Assembly (NCBI RefSeq): GCF_027107535.1
Contig: NZ_CP114283.1
Span: forward strand, 8,680,001 to 8,744,000
Direction: 5' to 3'
Length of the DNA: 64,000 bases
DNA from: Streptomyces aurantiacus
Lineage (GTDB): Bacteria; Actinomycetota; Actinomycetes; Streptomycetales; Streptomycetaceae
In this document: positions 56,487-64,000 of the stretch, piece after piece
Layout: each line of letters opens with the position of its first letter
How positions within the stretch are numbered: position 1 is the first letter of the stretch
Made by a program: the position numbers and the translations under genes
Notes under the pieces: generated by a model
What the model was told of the DNA's origin: nothing
Databases searched by the model: none
Seen by the model: only the letters and a program-made list of their open reading frames with translations

Positions 56487-56885
56487 GTGCCCGGAATCGA
56501 CGAGTGCCTGCTGGAGGCCATGAGACTGCCCGGAGCCCGGGGAGCCTCGGTGGTCGACTGGACCAGCGGACTGGCTCTGGGCACGGTCGGGGACTCACCC
56601 AACGGGGACCACGAGGCCACCGCGGCCGAGGCGGCGGAACTCGCCCGGCTCGCCGCGGAACACAAGGCCTTCGCCCCCGAGGAAGGAGCCGACTGGTCCG
56701 GCGGACAGCCGCCGGTGGAGGACCTCATCATCTGCAACAAGGACAGCTATCACGTCCTGCGTTTCGTCCGGACGACCTTCGACAGCAGTGTGTTCCTGCA
56801 TCTGTGGCTGGGGCGTTCGGACGGCAATCTCGCGCTGGCCCGCATCCGCCTGGGCGAGATGGCGGAACGGCTGGTGGTGGGGTGA
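56487..56885 (+). CDS. Roadblock/LC7-like protein, first gene of a four-gene operon
   Basis: The 132-aa protein has the roadblock pattern DECLLEAMRLPGARGASVVD, then SGLALGTVGD, a helix and YHVLRFVRTTFDSSVFLHLW, with DGNLALARIRL at the end. Roadblock proteins regulate small GTPases or act as dimeric scaffolds (MglB, conservon CvnB). The same opening (GA-x-x-VDxTSG-x-ALGT) occurs in the fourth gene of the operon. GTG at 56487 has GGGAGGG 7 nt upstream. The 4-nt overlap with the next gene shows coupling. Confidence 0.8.
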   Translation: MPGIDECLLEAMRLPGARGASVVDWTSGLALGTVGDSPNGDHEATAAEAAELARLAAEHKAFAPEEGADWSGGQPPVEDLIICNKDSYHVLRFVRTTFDSSVFLHLWLGRSDGNLALARIRLGEMAERLVVG

Positions 56886-57769
56886 CCACGATGGAGGCTC
56901 GCCCGCTGCCGAGACCGGACAGACCCGACCGCGGCCCGTCGGACCCCGCGGACCCGCGGTCCGGCGCCCCGTCCGTGCTCAGCCCCATGCTCAGCCGTCT
57001 CGCGGAGGAGCGCGCCACCGGCGTCCTGACGCGGGAACGCGGCGTGCTGTACCTGGTGGAGGGGCAGGTGGTGCATGCCGAGAGCCCCGCGACGCCCGGC
57101 CTCGACGTGCTGCTCACCAGCCGTGGGGCGCTGGGTTCCGAGGGCTGGTGGGAGGCGGTCTCGGAGGCGGGGGCGGAGCGCCGCGTCGGACGGTTCCTGG
57201 TGGACAGCGGGCGGCTGACGGCGGGCGCCCTGGAGCTGTGCCATCTGGGAGCGCTGTACGACGCGGCGTTCTTCACCCTCGGCACGAGCAGCGGCCCGGC
57301 CCGGTTCCGATACGGGGTCGCGCACTGGATCGGCCCCGTACGGCCGGTGACCGTGGACGCGGTGGAGCGCGAGACCCTGCGGCGCCGCGCCCTGCTGCAC
57401 CGCATCTGGCCGGAGCCGGACACCGACACCGGGGAACTCGTCCGGACCGGCCGTGCCGTGGACGCGGCCCTCCCGCCGCGTCAGCGCACGGTGCTCGACC
57501 AGGTGGACGGGGAGCGGACGGCCTCCGACATCTCGCTGGTCCTCGGCCGCCCGGGGTTCCACACCCTGGTCGACGTCCGCCGGCTGGCGGCCGCCGGGAT
57601 CGTGTCGACGCGCGCGCGGACCGTCGAACTCCGGACTCCGGAGACCCCCGTGGCCCCCGCGCCCCCCGTTTCCGCCGTGACCGCGCAGGCCGCGGAGGCC
57701 GCGCAGGCGTCGGCCGATCCCGACGTCGCCCTGCTGCGTCGGCTCAGAGACGCCTTGGAGGCCTTGTGA
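56882..57769 (+). CDS. DUF4388-like protein
   Basis: The 295-aa protein begins with a Pro-rich stretch. A DUF4388-like region (about 35-130: MLSRLAEERATGVLTRERGV, then YLVEGQVVHAESPATPGLDVLL) follows. A helical or winged-helix part reads LPPRQRTVLDQVDGERTASD and then ISLVLGRPGFHTLVDVRRLA. DUF4388 proteins are often found with roadblock proteins and response regulators in bacteria. GTG at 56882 overlaps the upstream stop (GTGA); ATG at 56891 is an alternative. The next gene also overlaps by 4 nt. It may act as effector or DNA/RNA-polymerase contact of the module; that is inference. Confidence 0.75.
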   Translation: MTTMEARPLPRPDRPDRGPSDPADPRSGAPSVLSPMLSRLAEERATGVLTRERGVLYLVEGQVVHAESPATPGLDVLLTSRGALGSEGWWEAVSEAGAERRVGRFLVDSGRLTAGALELCHLGALYDAAFFTLGTSSGPARFRYGVAHWIGPVRPVTVDAVERETLRRRALLHRIWPEPDTDTGELVRTGRAVDAALPPRQRTVLDQVDGERTASDISLVLGRPGFHTLVDVRRLAAAGIVSTRARTVELRTPETPVAPAPPVSAVTAQAAEAAQASADPDVALLRRLRDALEAL

Positions 57770-58290
57770 TCCGCGCGCTCCGACAGCGTGCCGAGAGGAG
57801 ACAACTGATGGCGGCCGAGGCCGAAGTCCTCGACGAACTGCACCGGTTGCGGGCGCGGGTGCCCCAGCTGACGGGCGCGCTCGCGGCCAGCGTCGACGGC
57901 CTGGTGCTGGCCCAGGACACTCCGGGCGTGGAGCCGGAGGGGCTGGCCGCGCTCACCGCCGCCGCACTGGGAGTCGCCCTGCGCATGGCGGACGCGACCG
58001 GACAGGGCGACTTCCGCGAACTGCTGGTGCACGGCGAACACGGCTACGTGGCGACCTACGTGGCGGGACCGTCCGCCGTGCTGACGCTGCTGGCCGGTGA
58101 CCGGGCGAACGTCGGCCGGCTGCATCTCGAAGGACGCCGCTCCGGCACCCGGATCGGTCAGCTCGTCGAGGCCGCCGCCGAGGCCCAGCCGGCCCCGGTG
58201 GCGCGGACCACCGCGAAGCCCACCGCGCCCCGCACCAGAACCGCGCGCACCGCGCGCACCACCACCGGGCCGACCGGCGAAAGCCGTTGA
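57766..58290 (+). CDS. Roadblock/LC7-domain protein with basic tail
   Basis: The 174-aa protein has a roadblock domain (about 17-135): LDELHRLRARVPQLTGALAA, then SVDGLVLAQD, ALTAAALGVALRMAD and VAGPSAVLTLLAGDRANVGR. A C-terminal Ala/Pro/Arg/Thr-rich tail with repeated RTART units follows. GTG at 57766 overlaps the previous stop and has GGAGG 6 nt upstream; ATG at 57808 also has a good AGGAG, so two starts may be used. It is the third gene of the operon. Confidence 0.82.
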   Translation: MIRALRQRAERRQLMAAEAEVLDELHRLRARVPQLTGALAASVDGLVLAQDTPGVEPEGLAALTAAALGVALRMADATGQGDFRELLVHGEHGYVATYVAGPSAVLTLLAGDRANVGRLHLEGRRSGTRIGQLVEAAAEAQPAPVARTTAKPTAPRTRTARTARTTTGPTGESR

Positions 58291-58325
58291 GCCCGGATCC
58301 ACCGAACGAAAGGACAGGCACGACC

Positions 58326-58700
58326 ATGACCAACACCGAGACCGCACTCAAAGAGACCCTGGCCTCCATCGAGGGCGCCACCGGGGCGGCCCTCGTCGAC
58401 TACACCAGCGGTATGGCACTGGGCACGATCGGCGGCAGCAAGGGCTTCGACCTCACGGTCGCGGCGGCCGGCAACACCGACGTCGTACGCGCCAAGATCC
58501 GCACGATGGAGCACCTGGGCCTGAAGAGCGACATCGAGGACATCCTGATCACGCTCTCCGACCAGTACCACCTGATCCGGCTGATCAAGGGCCGCGGCGG
58601 CAACGGGCTCTTCCTCTATCTGGTGCTCGACGCCAAGCGGTCCAACCTGGCGATGGCGCGCCACCAGTTGAAGAAGATCGAGAGCGACCTGGAGGTCTGA
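58326..58700 (+). CDS. Roadblock/LC7-like protein, fourth gene of the operon
   Basis: The 124-aa protein shows LKETLASIEGATGAALVDYT, SGMALGTIGGSKGF and YHLIRLIKGRGGNGLFLYLV, then NLAMARHQLKKIE. It is a close relative of the first gene of the operon (same opening and same YHxxR strand), so the operon carries two paralogues plus one more distant roadblock protein. ATG at 58326 is preferred; a TTG at 58287 overlapping the previous gene is possible. Confidence 0.82.
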   Translation: MTNTETALKETLASIEGATGAALVDYTSGMALGTIGGSKGFDLTVAAAGNTDVVRAKIRTMEHLGLKSDIEDILITLSDQYHLIRLIKGRGGNGLFLYLVLDAKRSNLAMARHQLKKIESDLEV

Positions 58701-58728
58701 GAGCGGGACCCCGGCGGTCCGGGAGGGA

Positions 58729-59325
58729 TCAGACCAGGACACCGCCCCGACGCCGCGCCCCACCGGGCGCGGCGTCGCCCGCGGCGATCCCGGTGGCGCG
58801 GTAGCCCCGGACGCGTTTGCCCGCGGGACCCGCACCACGCCCGAGCCAGTCGACCCGCACCCACAGGAGCGACTCGGCCGTCCGCTCCAGCCGTCCGATC
58901 CAGGCCGCCTTGAGGCGCAGTCCCACCCCGGCGCCCGCGAGGAGCATCCCGCCGGCGGCCGGCACGGCGAACGCCGAACCGAGCGCCACGGCGAAGGCGA
59001 GCAGCACCCACCACCGGTGTCCCCGGCGCCAGTTGCGTACGGTCACGGCGCGGTCCTGGAGCACGTCCTGCTTGCTCGCGCGGACGGCGTCGGCGGCGAG
59101 CGCCGCGTACCGCTTCCGCCGTGCGAGCAGCACGGCCGCCGCCGTGATCAGGAAGAGCGCGGCTCCCGCCAGCACTCCGATCCGCCGTCCCGTGAACCCG
59201 GGCACCAGCGCGCCCACCCCCGCCGCGACGACTCCGAGCCACCCCAGCGGGGCCGCTCCGGCCCGTACGACGACGGCCACCCGAGCCAGTCCCTGTCCTC
59301 CGCGCGCCACGATCCGCCTCCTCAC
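58729..59325 (-). CDS. Membrane protein of unknown function
   Basis: The 198-aa protein has hydrophobic segments at about 25-45 (PLGWLGVVAAGVGALVPGF), 50-68 (VLAGAALFLITAAAVLLA) and 107-135 (WVLLAFAVALGSAFAVPA, then GGMLLAGAGVGL). A basic loop (about 70-105) and a 60-residue C-terminal Arg/Gly-rich part flank them. I do not recognise the family. It converges on the roadblock operon with only 28 bp between, and its GTG start at 59325 has a weak AGGCGT site. Confidence 0.75.
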   Translation of the reverse strand: MRRRIVARGGQGLARVAVVVRAGAAPLGWLGVVAAGVGALVPGFTGRRIGVLAGAALFLITAAAVLLARRKRYAALAADAVRASKQDVLQDRAVTVRNWRRGHRWWVLLAFAVALGSAFAVPAAGGMLLAGAGVGLRLKAAWIGRLERTAESLLWVRVDWLGRGAGPAGKRVRGYRATGIAAGDAAPGGARRRGGVLV

Positions 59326-59428
59326 CAGACGCCTGTTGTGGCGCGCAGATTAGCGGCCGAAGGTGAGACACGTCTGAGAACGCCGCAGAAATCCGGCCGC
59401 TCTGCCACTCCGCTACTCCGCCACTCCG

Positions 59429-60364
59429 CTACTCCACGAACAGGTTTCGCGCGGCGGCCCGCGCGTCGAACTCCTCCAGCCGCGACTGGGCGTCCGGCAG
59501 CCCGTCGCACATCGCCTCCAGCAGGACGCGCCCCAGCAGCATCGGCGCACAGGCCGTGTCGAAGGCGAGTCCGGTTCCGACGGCGGCGGGCAGCAGCAGG
59601 TCGGACACCTTGGCGACGGGCGCGAACGCGGAGTCCGCGACCGTGACGACGGTCAGCCCGGCCTCCTTCGCGTACGCGAGGGTGTCCACGACCTCCCGCG
59701 GGTGGCGGGGCAGCGCGAAGCACAGCAAGGTCGTGGCCCCGGCCCGCACCGCCGCGTCGATCCGGTCGTGCGCCATGGTCCCGCCCTCGTCCAGCAGCCG
59801 CACGTCGGGATGGACCTTGGCCGCGAAGTACGCGAAGCCGTACGCCTGGGCGGCGGCGGCCCGCAGCCCGAGCACCGGCAGCGGACGCGAAGCGGCGAGG
59901 AGCCGGCCCGCGCGCTCGACGGGGCGCGGGTCGGCCAGCACGGAGGCAAGATGCCGGAGGTTCTCGATCTCGGCCTCGACGGCCTGCTGGTACTCGTTGT
60001 ACGAGCCGGTGTGCGCGGCGGGCCCGGCCGGTGCGACCTCGCGCAGGTGCTTGCGCAGCGCCGGGTAGCCGTCGAAGCCGAGGGCGACGGCGAAGCGGGT
60101 GACGGAGGGCTGGCTGACGCCGGCGAGCTCGGCCAGCTCCACGCTCGACAGGAAGGGCACCTCGGCGGCCCGCCGCACCATGCTGTGCGCGATGCGCCGC
60201 TGGGTGGGGGTCAGCCGGTGCCCCTCGAAGAGTGCCTGGAGGCGTCCGGCGGGGCCGTCCGCCCCGCCCGTGCCGCCGTTGTCGGTGTGCGCTGTGCCGT
60301 CCGGGCCCGTGTCCATGTCCCTGTCCATGCCCATATTCACGCTCGTGTTCCCGTCCACGCTCAT
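59429..60364 (-). CDS. RpiR/MurR-family transcriptional regulator
   Basis: The 311-aa protein has a 38-residue Gly/Asp-rich N terminus, an HTH_6 domain (about 40-110: LTPTQRRIAHSMVRRAAEVP, then LSSVELAELAGVSQPSVTRF) and a SIS sugar-phosphate-binding domain (about 150-280: GLRAAAAQAYGFAYFAA, TTLLCFALPRHPREVV). The family usually senses phosphorylated sugars. Its ATG at 60364 overlaps the stop of the ammonia-lyase homologue by 4 nt (ATGA), so it is co-translated with it and probably controls it. A short tandem repeat (period 18) follows the stop codon. Confidence 0.92.
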   Translation of the reverse strand: MSVDGNTSVNMGMDRDMDTGPDGTAHTDNGGTGGADGPAGRLQALFEGHRLTPTQRRIAHSMVRRAAEVPFLSSVELAELAGVSQPSVTRFAVALGFDGYPALRKHLREVAPAGPAAHTGSYNEYQQAVEAEIENLRHLASVLADPRPVERAGRLLAASRPLPVLGLRAAAAQAYGFAYFAAKVHPDVRLLDEGGTMAHDRIDAAVRAGATTLLCFALPRHPREVVDTLAYAKEAGLTVVTVADSAFAPVAKVSDLLLPAAVGTGLAFDTACAPMLLGRVLLEAMCDGLPDAQSRLEEFDARAAARNLFVE

Positions 60365-61995
60365 GCCGTGCTCCCCCTCCAGATGTCCGTGAACCGGTCG
60401 AGCAGTGCGGCCGCCGCCGTCACGTCGTCCGTGAGCGGCCGGTCGGCCGGGTCCGCGTCGAGCACCGACTCGGCGATCTCCAGCGCCCGGCCCACCGGCA
60501 GCTCCGGGTCGGGACGCAGCTCGCGCTGGCGCAACGCCCGTACGGCGGCGACGAGTTCGCAGCCGACGACGAGACGGTACGCGTCGCACGCGCGCAGGGT
60601 CTGGCGAGCGGCGAGCGAGGCGAAGCTCGCCTGCTCCTCGACGCCCCGGGAGAGTACAGCGTGGCCGAGCGAGGCGGGCGCGGAGAAGGCCCGCAGGTCA
60701 CCGAGGGCGGCCCCGGCGGCGTACTCCAGGATCATCACGCCGGAGGAGGCGGGCTCGTGGTCGGCGAGGAAGGGGCGCAGCCGGGTGTAGACGGGTTCGT
60801 TCAGAGTGGACAGGCGCGAGGTCGACAGCCGGGCCACCTGGGTGAGGGCGAGCCTGAAGTGGTCGAGGGCGAGAGCGAGCTGGGCCTGGTAGAAGCCGCC
60901 GTGGTGGTAGGCGGCCATGTCCTCGGCGCGGATCAGCGGGTTCTCGGCGGCCGCGTTGATCTCGACGGCGAGGACGTCCTCCAGGGCGTCGGCCGCGTCG
61001 TGCGCGGGACCGTGGATCTGGGGCAGGCACCGGAAACCGTACGGGTCCTGGATCCGCCCGAGCGGCGGTGTCGGACGGTCCGCCGCGCCGATCAGCTCCC
61101 GCATCCGGCGGGCCACTTCGGTGGACCCGCGATGCGGGCGGGCGGCGTGCACGGGCGCCGCGTACGCCTCGTGCGAGCCGTCCACCGCGACCAGGGACAG
61201 CGCGGCGACGACCTGTGTGGCCCCGATGAGCCCGCGCAGTTCGTGCAGGGCGAGCGCCGACTGGCCGAGGGTGAGGGCGTTGCTGCTGATGAGCGCGAGG
61301 GCGTCGTTGTTGTCGAGCGGTTGCGGCTCGGGCGCGCCCACGTGGCGCGGCACACCGGCGAGCGCGGCCGTGGCCGGGCCCGTGAGCGCGACCGCGGGCA
61401 CACCGCCGCCCGCTCCCGCCGACGCGCCCGCGCCCACGACCTCGCGCACACCGGTCGGCGCCTCCGCCCCCCGCCAGGGGTGCTCCCCCGCCAGCGCCAG
61501 CCCCAGCTGGGCCAGCGCCGCGATGTCCCCGGTCCCCACCGAGCCGAACTCGTTCACGACGGGGTACGCCCCGGTCTCCAGCGCCTCGCACAACGCGGTG
61601 ACGACGGTGGGGCGCAGGCCTGCCCCGCCCGCGAGGAGCTGGTTGGCGCGCACGGCGAGCATCGCCCGGACCTGCCGCGCGGGCAGTTCCTCCCCGATGG
61701 CCCCGGCGTGGCTGCGCAGCAGACGCAGGCCGTGCTCGGCGGCCGCCTCGGTGGGCACGTCCTCGTTCCGGTTGGCGCCGACTCCGGTGGACCGGCCGTA
61801 CACGCGGCCGGTCGCGGCGATGCGCCGGGCCGCGTCCCAGGACTCCTCGACACGCTTCATCGCATCGGCGGCGGGCACGGGCCGCGCGGACCCGTCGGCG
61901 AGTCGTACGACGTCGGTGACACCGGTGCTGTGGCCGTCCAGCACCACGAGGCCGGTCGCTGCCGCACGCGGCGGGTCCACATCCCGAGACGACAT
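60361..61995 (-). CDS. Histidine/aromatic amino-acid ammonia-lyase homologue with altered MIO site
   Basis: The 544-aa protein has the HAL/PAL family fold signatures: VYGRSTGVG (Tyr66), IQDPYGFRCLPQIHG (Tyr319, Arg322) and a long helical C-terminal half. Active HAL has GSVGASGDLAPL, whose Ala-Ser-Gly cyclises to the MIO electrophile. Here it reads GSVGTGDIAAL (T155), one residue shorter and with no Ala-Ser-Gly. Standard ammonia-lyase chemistry is therefore doubtful. It is not in the hut operon 7 kb away, but is coupled to an RpiR regulator and divergent from a quaternary-amine ABC transporter. ATG at 61995 is chosen (GGGGAG 10 nt upstream); a TTG at 62004 is possible. Confidence 0.87.
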   Translation of the reverse strand: MSSRDVDPPRAAATGLVVLDGHSTGVTDVVRLADGSARPVPAADAMKRVEESWDAARRIAATGRVYGRSTGVGANRNEDVPTEAAAEHGLRLLRSHAGAIGEELPARQVRAMLAVRANQLLAGGAGLRPTVVTALCEALETGAYPVVNEFGSVGTGDIAALAQLGLALAGEHPWRGAEAPTGVREVVGAGASAGAGGGVPAVALTGPATAALAGVPRHVGAPEPQPLDNNDALALISSNALTLGQSALALHELRGLIGATQVVAALSLVAVDGSHEAYAAPVHAARPHRGSTEVARRMRELIGAADRPTPPLGRIQDPYGFRCLPQIHGPAHDAADALEDVLAVEINAAAENPLIRAEDMAAYHHGGFYQAQLALALDHFRLALTQVARLSTSRLSTLNEPVYTRLRPFLADHEPASSGVMILEYAAGAALGDLRAFSAPASLGHAVLSRGVEEQASFASLAARQTLRACDAYRLVVGCELVAAVRALRQRELRPDPELPVGRALEIAESVLDADPADRPLTDDVTAAAALLDRFTDIWRGSTA

Positions 61996-62136
61996 AGAGC
62001 GCAAACTCCCCTCAATCCGGGCATCGGATCTTGCCTGGCGGCCACAAGTAACCAGCGATTAACACCGCACCGTTGACAAGCCATTCAAGTACAGAGAACT
62101 CTGCATGACTATATACAGCCGGGCAAGGGACACCTC

Positions 62137-63171
62137 ATGATCCAGTTCGACGCGGTCCACAAGCGTTTCCCGAATGGCACCACAGCGGTCCACGACCTCT
62201 CCCTGGAGATGCCGGAAGGGGGCGTGACCGTCCTCGTGGGATCTTCCGGTTGTGGCAAGACGACCACCCTGCGGATGGTCAACCGGATGGTCGACCCCAC
62301 CTCCGGCACCATCCGGGTCGGCGGCCGCGACGTCCTGGACCAGGACGCCGCCGACCTGCGCCGCTCCATCGGTTACGTCATCCAGCAGTCGGGCCTCTTC
62401 CCGCACCGCACGGTCCTCGACAACATCGCGACCGTGCCACTGCTCCTCGGCTGGGGCCGCCGCAGGGCGCGGGCCCGGGCCGCGGAGCTCCTGGAGACGG
62501 TCGGCCTGACCGCGGAGTCCGGGAAGCGTTTTCCGCACCAGCTCTCCGGCGGCCAGCAGCAGCGGGTCGGCGTGGCCCGCGCTCTCGCCGCCGACCCTCC
62601 CGTCCTCCTGATGGACGAGCCCTTCGGAGCCGTCGACCCGGTCGTCCGCGCACAACTCCAGGACGAACTGCTCCGCCTCCAGAAGGAGTTGAGCAAGACG
62701 ATCGTCTTCGTCACGCACGACATCGACGAGGCGGTCCGGCTCGGCGACCGGATAGCCGTCTTCCGCACCGGCGGCCACCTCGTCCAGTGCGCCACTCCGG
62801 CCGAACTGCTGGCCCGGCCGGCGGACGACTTCGTCGCGGACTTCCTCGGCGCGGAGCGCGGCCTGAAGCTCCTGTCCCTGACGTCGCTCAAGGGCATACC
62901 GCAGGCCCCCGCCCCCGAGGGCGGCACCTGGGAACTGGTCCTGGACGGCGCCCGCACACCCCTGCACTGGCGCACCGGGGACACCGAACTCCCCGTACGC
63001 CCCCTGCGCGACACCGACTCCCTGCTCGCCGCCCTCAATGAGTCCATCGCCTCCCCGACCGGACTCGTGGCCCGGGTCGACACCGACGGCGCCCTCACCG
63101 GGGTGACCTCGCGCGACGAGATCCACCAGCACGCGGGCCGGGCCCACACGGAAGCCAGGGTGGCCTCATGA
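62137..63171 (+). CDS. Glycine betaine/proline-type ABC transporter ATPase
   Basis: The 344-aa ATPase has Walker [10 protein letters not shown], signature [15 protein letters not shown], Walker B VLLMDEP and switch His in VTHDIDEAV. Closest in type to OpuCA/ProV-like subunits ([20 protein letters not shown]). The C-terminal extension (about 250-340) is short and divergent from a standard CBS pair. It is the first gene of a transporter operon; the ATG has AAGGGA 6 nt upstream, and its stop overlaps the permease ATG by 4 nt. Confidence 0.93.
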   Translation: MIQFDAVHKRFPNGTTAVHDLSLEMPEGGVTVLVGSSGCGKTTTLRMVNRMVDPTSGTIRVGGRDVLDQDAADLRRSIGYVIQQSGLFPHRTVLDNIATVPLLLGWGRRRARARAAELLETVGLTAESGKRFPHQLSGGQQQRVGVARALAADPPVLLMDEPFGAVDPVVRAQLQDELLRLQKELSKTIVFVTHDIDEAVRLGDRIAVFRTGGHLVQCATPAELLARPADDFVADFLGAERGLKLLSLTSLKGIPQAPAPEGGTWELVLDGARTPLHWRTGDTELPVRPLRDTDSLLAALNESIASPTGLVARVDTDGALTGVTSRDEIHQHAGRAHTEARVAS

Positions 63172-63809
63172 CCATCGACTGGTCGTGGATAGGCGACCAC
63201 ACCGACGACCTCACCACCCTCACGGTCTCCCACCTCCAGGCGGCCCTGTCCGCCGTCTTCCTCGGCCTGCTGGTCTCTCTCCCGCTGGCCGTGGTGGCGC
63301 ACCGGATCCGCCCACTGCGGGGCCTGCTCCTCGGCCTCTCGAACGTCCTCTTCACGATCCCGTCGATCGCGGTCTTCGTACTCCTCCTTCCGGTCTCCGG
63401 CCTGACCCGCACCACCACGGTCGTCGGCCTGACGATCTACACCCTCGTCGTCCTCCTGCGGAACACGGTCGAAGGCCTCGACTCGGTCCCCGCGAAGACG
63501 AAGGAGGCCGCGAAGGCCATGGGCACGCGCCCCCTGCGCACCCTCCTCACCGTCGAGCTCCCCCTCGCGCTCCCGGTGATCATGGCGGGTGTCCGGATCG
63601 CCACGGTCATGTCGATCTCCCTGGTCTCCGTGGCCACGTACATCGGCGACGGCGGCCTCGGCCAGCTCTTCACCGACGGCTTCCAGCGCAACTTCCCGAC
63701 CCCGGTCGTCGTCGGCGTCGTCCTGACGCTCCTGCTGGCCCTGGTCGCGGACGCGCTGCTGGTCGGCGTCCAGTACGTACTCACCCCGTGGAAGAGGCGG
63801 CGAGCCTGA
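63168..63809 (+). CDS. Quaternary-amine ABC transporter permease
   Basis: The 213-aa permease has about five or six membrane segments ([40 protein letters not shown]). The EAA-type cytoplasmic loop is visible as [20 protein letters not shown], then [19 protein letters not shown]. This fits OpuCB/OpuBB-type permeases for betaine, choline or similar osmolytes. It overlaps the ATPase gene by 4 nt and is followed directly by a second permease gene. Confidence 0.92.
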   Translation: MTIDWSWIGDHTDDLTTLTVSHLQAALSAVFLGLLVSLPLAVVAHRIRPLRGLLLGLSNVLFTIPSIAVFVLLLPVSGLTRTTTVVGLTIYTLVVLLRNTVEGLDSVPAKTKEAAKAMGTRPLRTLLTVELPLALPVIMAGVRIATVMSISLVSVATYIGDGGLGQLFTDGFQRNFPTPVVVGVVLTLLLALVADALLVGVQYVLTPWKRRRA

Positions 63810-63810
63810 C

Positions 63811-64000
63811 ATGTACGAACTCTTCAAGGACCTCGGCGGCTGGCTGGTCAGCGGCGAGCAGTGGACCGGCCCCGACGGCATCGGCCACCGCCTCGCCGAG
63901 CACCTCCAGTACTCGCTGCTCGCCACCCTCGTGGCGACCGTGATCGCCCTCCCCCTGGGCCTGCTGATCGGCCACACCGGCCGCGGCGCGTTCCTCGCCA
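63811..64000 (+). CDS. Second ABC transporter permease (partial, cut by window end)
   Basis: Only the first 63 codons are present. They give a start [20 protein letters not shown] and one hydrophobic segment [20 protein letters not shown], as expected for an OpuCD-type permease paired with the preceding one. The gene starts 1 nt after the upstream stop. A substrate-binding protein gene is expected next but lies outside the window. Confidence 0.87.
   Translation, partial: MYELFKDLGGWLVSGEQWTGPDGIGHRLAEHLQYSLLATLVATVIALPLGLLIGHTGRGAFLA

Noticed and set aside
59395..59440. Period-18 repeat around the RpiR stop (CCACTCCGCTACTCCG twice)
   Set aside because: Only two short units, partly in coding sequence; likely slippage, with no sign of function.
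60361..61995. Calling this gene hutH
   Set aside because: The MIO triad is absent and it is not linked to the hut operon, so the histidine ammonia-lyase name is not supported.
62073..62078. Perfect TTGACA as -35 of the ABC transporter operon
   Set aside because: No acceptable -10 lies 16-19 bp downstream; TATATA at 62110 is 31 bp away, so it is not called as a promoter.

Overview
The window is a GC-rich (about 70% or more G+C), gene-dense actinobacterial chromosome segment, almost certainly Streptomyces. The reasons are strong codon bias, the developmental regulators BldM and WhiD side by side, a sigma(BldN)-type promoter in front of bldM, GTG/TTG starts, many 4-base stop/start overlaps and CIRCE-controlled groES-groEL. 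I see no tRNA, rRNA, CRISPR array, insertion sequence, prophage or plasmid gene. The species cannot be named from this window.

Layout. (1) 1-11400: the end of an unidentified secreted-type protein, then five minus-strand membrane Ser/Thr kinase genes, each with an N-terminal kinase domain, one transmembrane helix and a C-terminal extracytoplasmic domain. Four look active; the fourth (6381-9128) is a pseudokinase interrupted by about 320 residues. (2) 11579-19181: a serine hydrolase, glpD, a nucleotide-sugar dehydrogenase homologue without the catalytic Cys, and the guaB3-like/guaB pair. (3) 19592-21766: ShbA-type sigma factor, bldM and divergent whiD. (4) 21900-27684: LysR regulator with divergent MOSC protein (both apparently leaderless), SDR oxidoreductase, a two-domain SnoaL-like protein, and groES-groEL under two CIRCE operators. 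(5) 27777-36625: two translationally coupled polysaccharide-deacetylase lipoproteins, a THUMP-like methyltransferase, a purK-purE-dipeptidase operon, a GtrA-like membrane protein and a two-component system. (6) 37127-42985: POT peptide transporter and a four-gene surface operon encoding two sortase substrates, a DUF916/WxLIP-like protein and a neocarzinostatin-like membrane protein. (7) 43202-47461: an RsbW-like ATPase, a STAS antagonist, a SigB/SigF-family sigma factor, and a membrane protein fusing sigma-like, zinc anti-sigma-like and ricin-lectin parts. (8) 47526-53168: a histidine-utilisation operon hutU / M20 amidohydrolase / hutF / hutI. (9) 53308-64000: a DAP-decarboxylase-like PLP enzyme, an APC permease, a roadblock/DUF4388 operon without a GTPase, a membrane protein, an RpiR regulator coupled to a histidine-ammonia-lyase homologue with an altered MIO triad, and a divergent quaternary-amine ABC transporter cut by the window end.

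How it fits together. Much of the left half is conserved core: guaB3-guaB-sigma-WhiB-groEL/groES resembles the Mycobacterium tuberculosis guaB3-guaB2-sigD-whiB3-groEL1-groES neighbourhood. The most unusual material is the sortase-anchored surface operon, the pseudokinase, the sigma/lectin fusion, the MIO-altered ammonia-lyase homologue, the roadblock operon and the Cys-less dehydrogenase. All functions here are read from sequence by eye; no database search was run.
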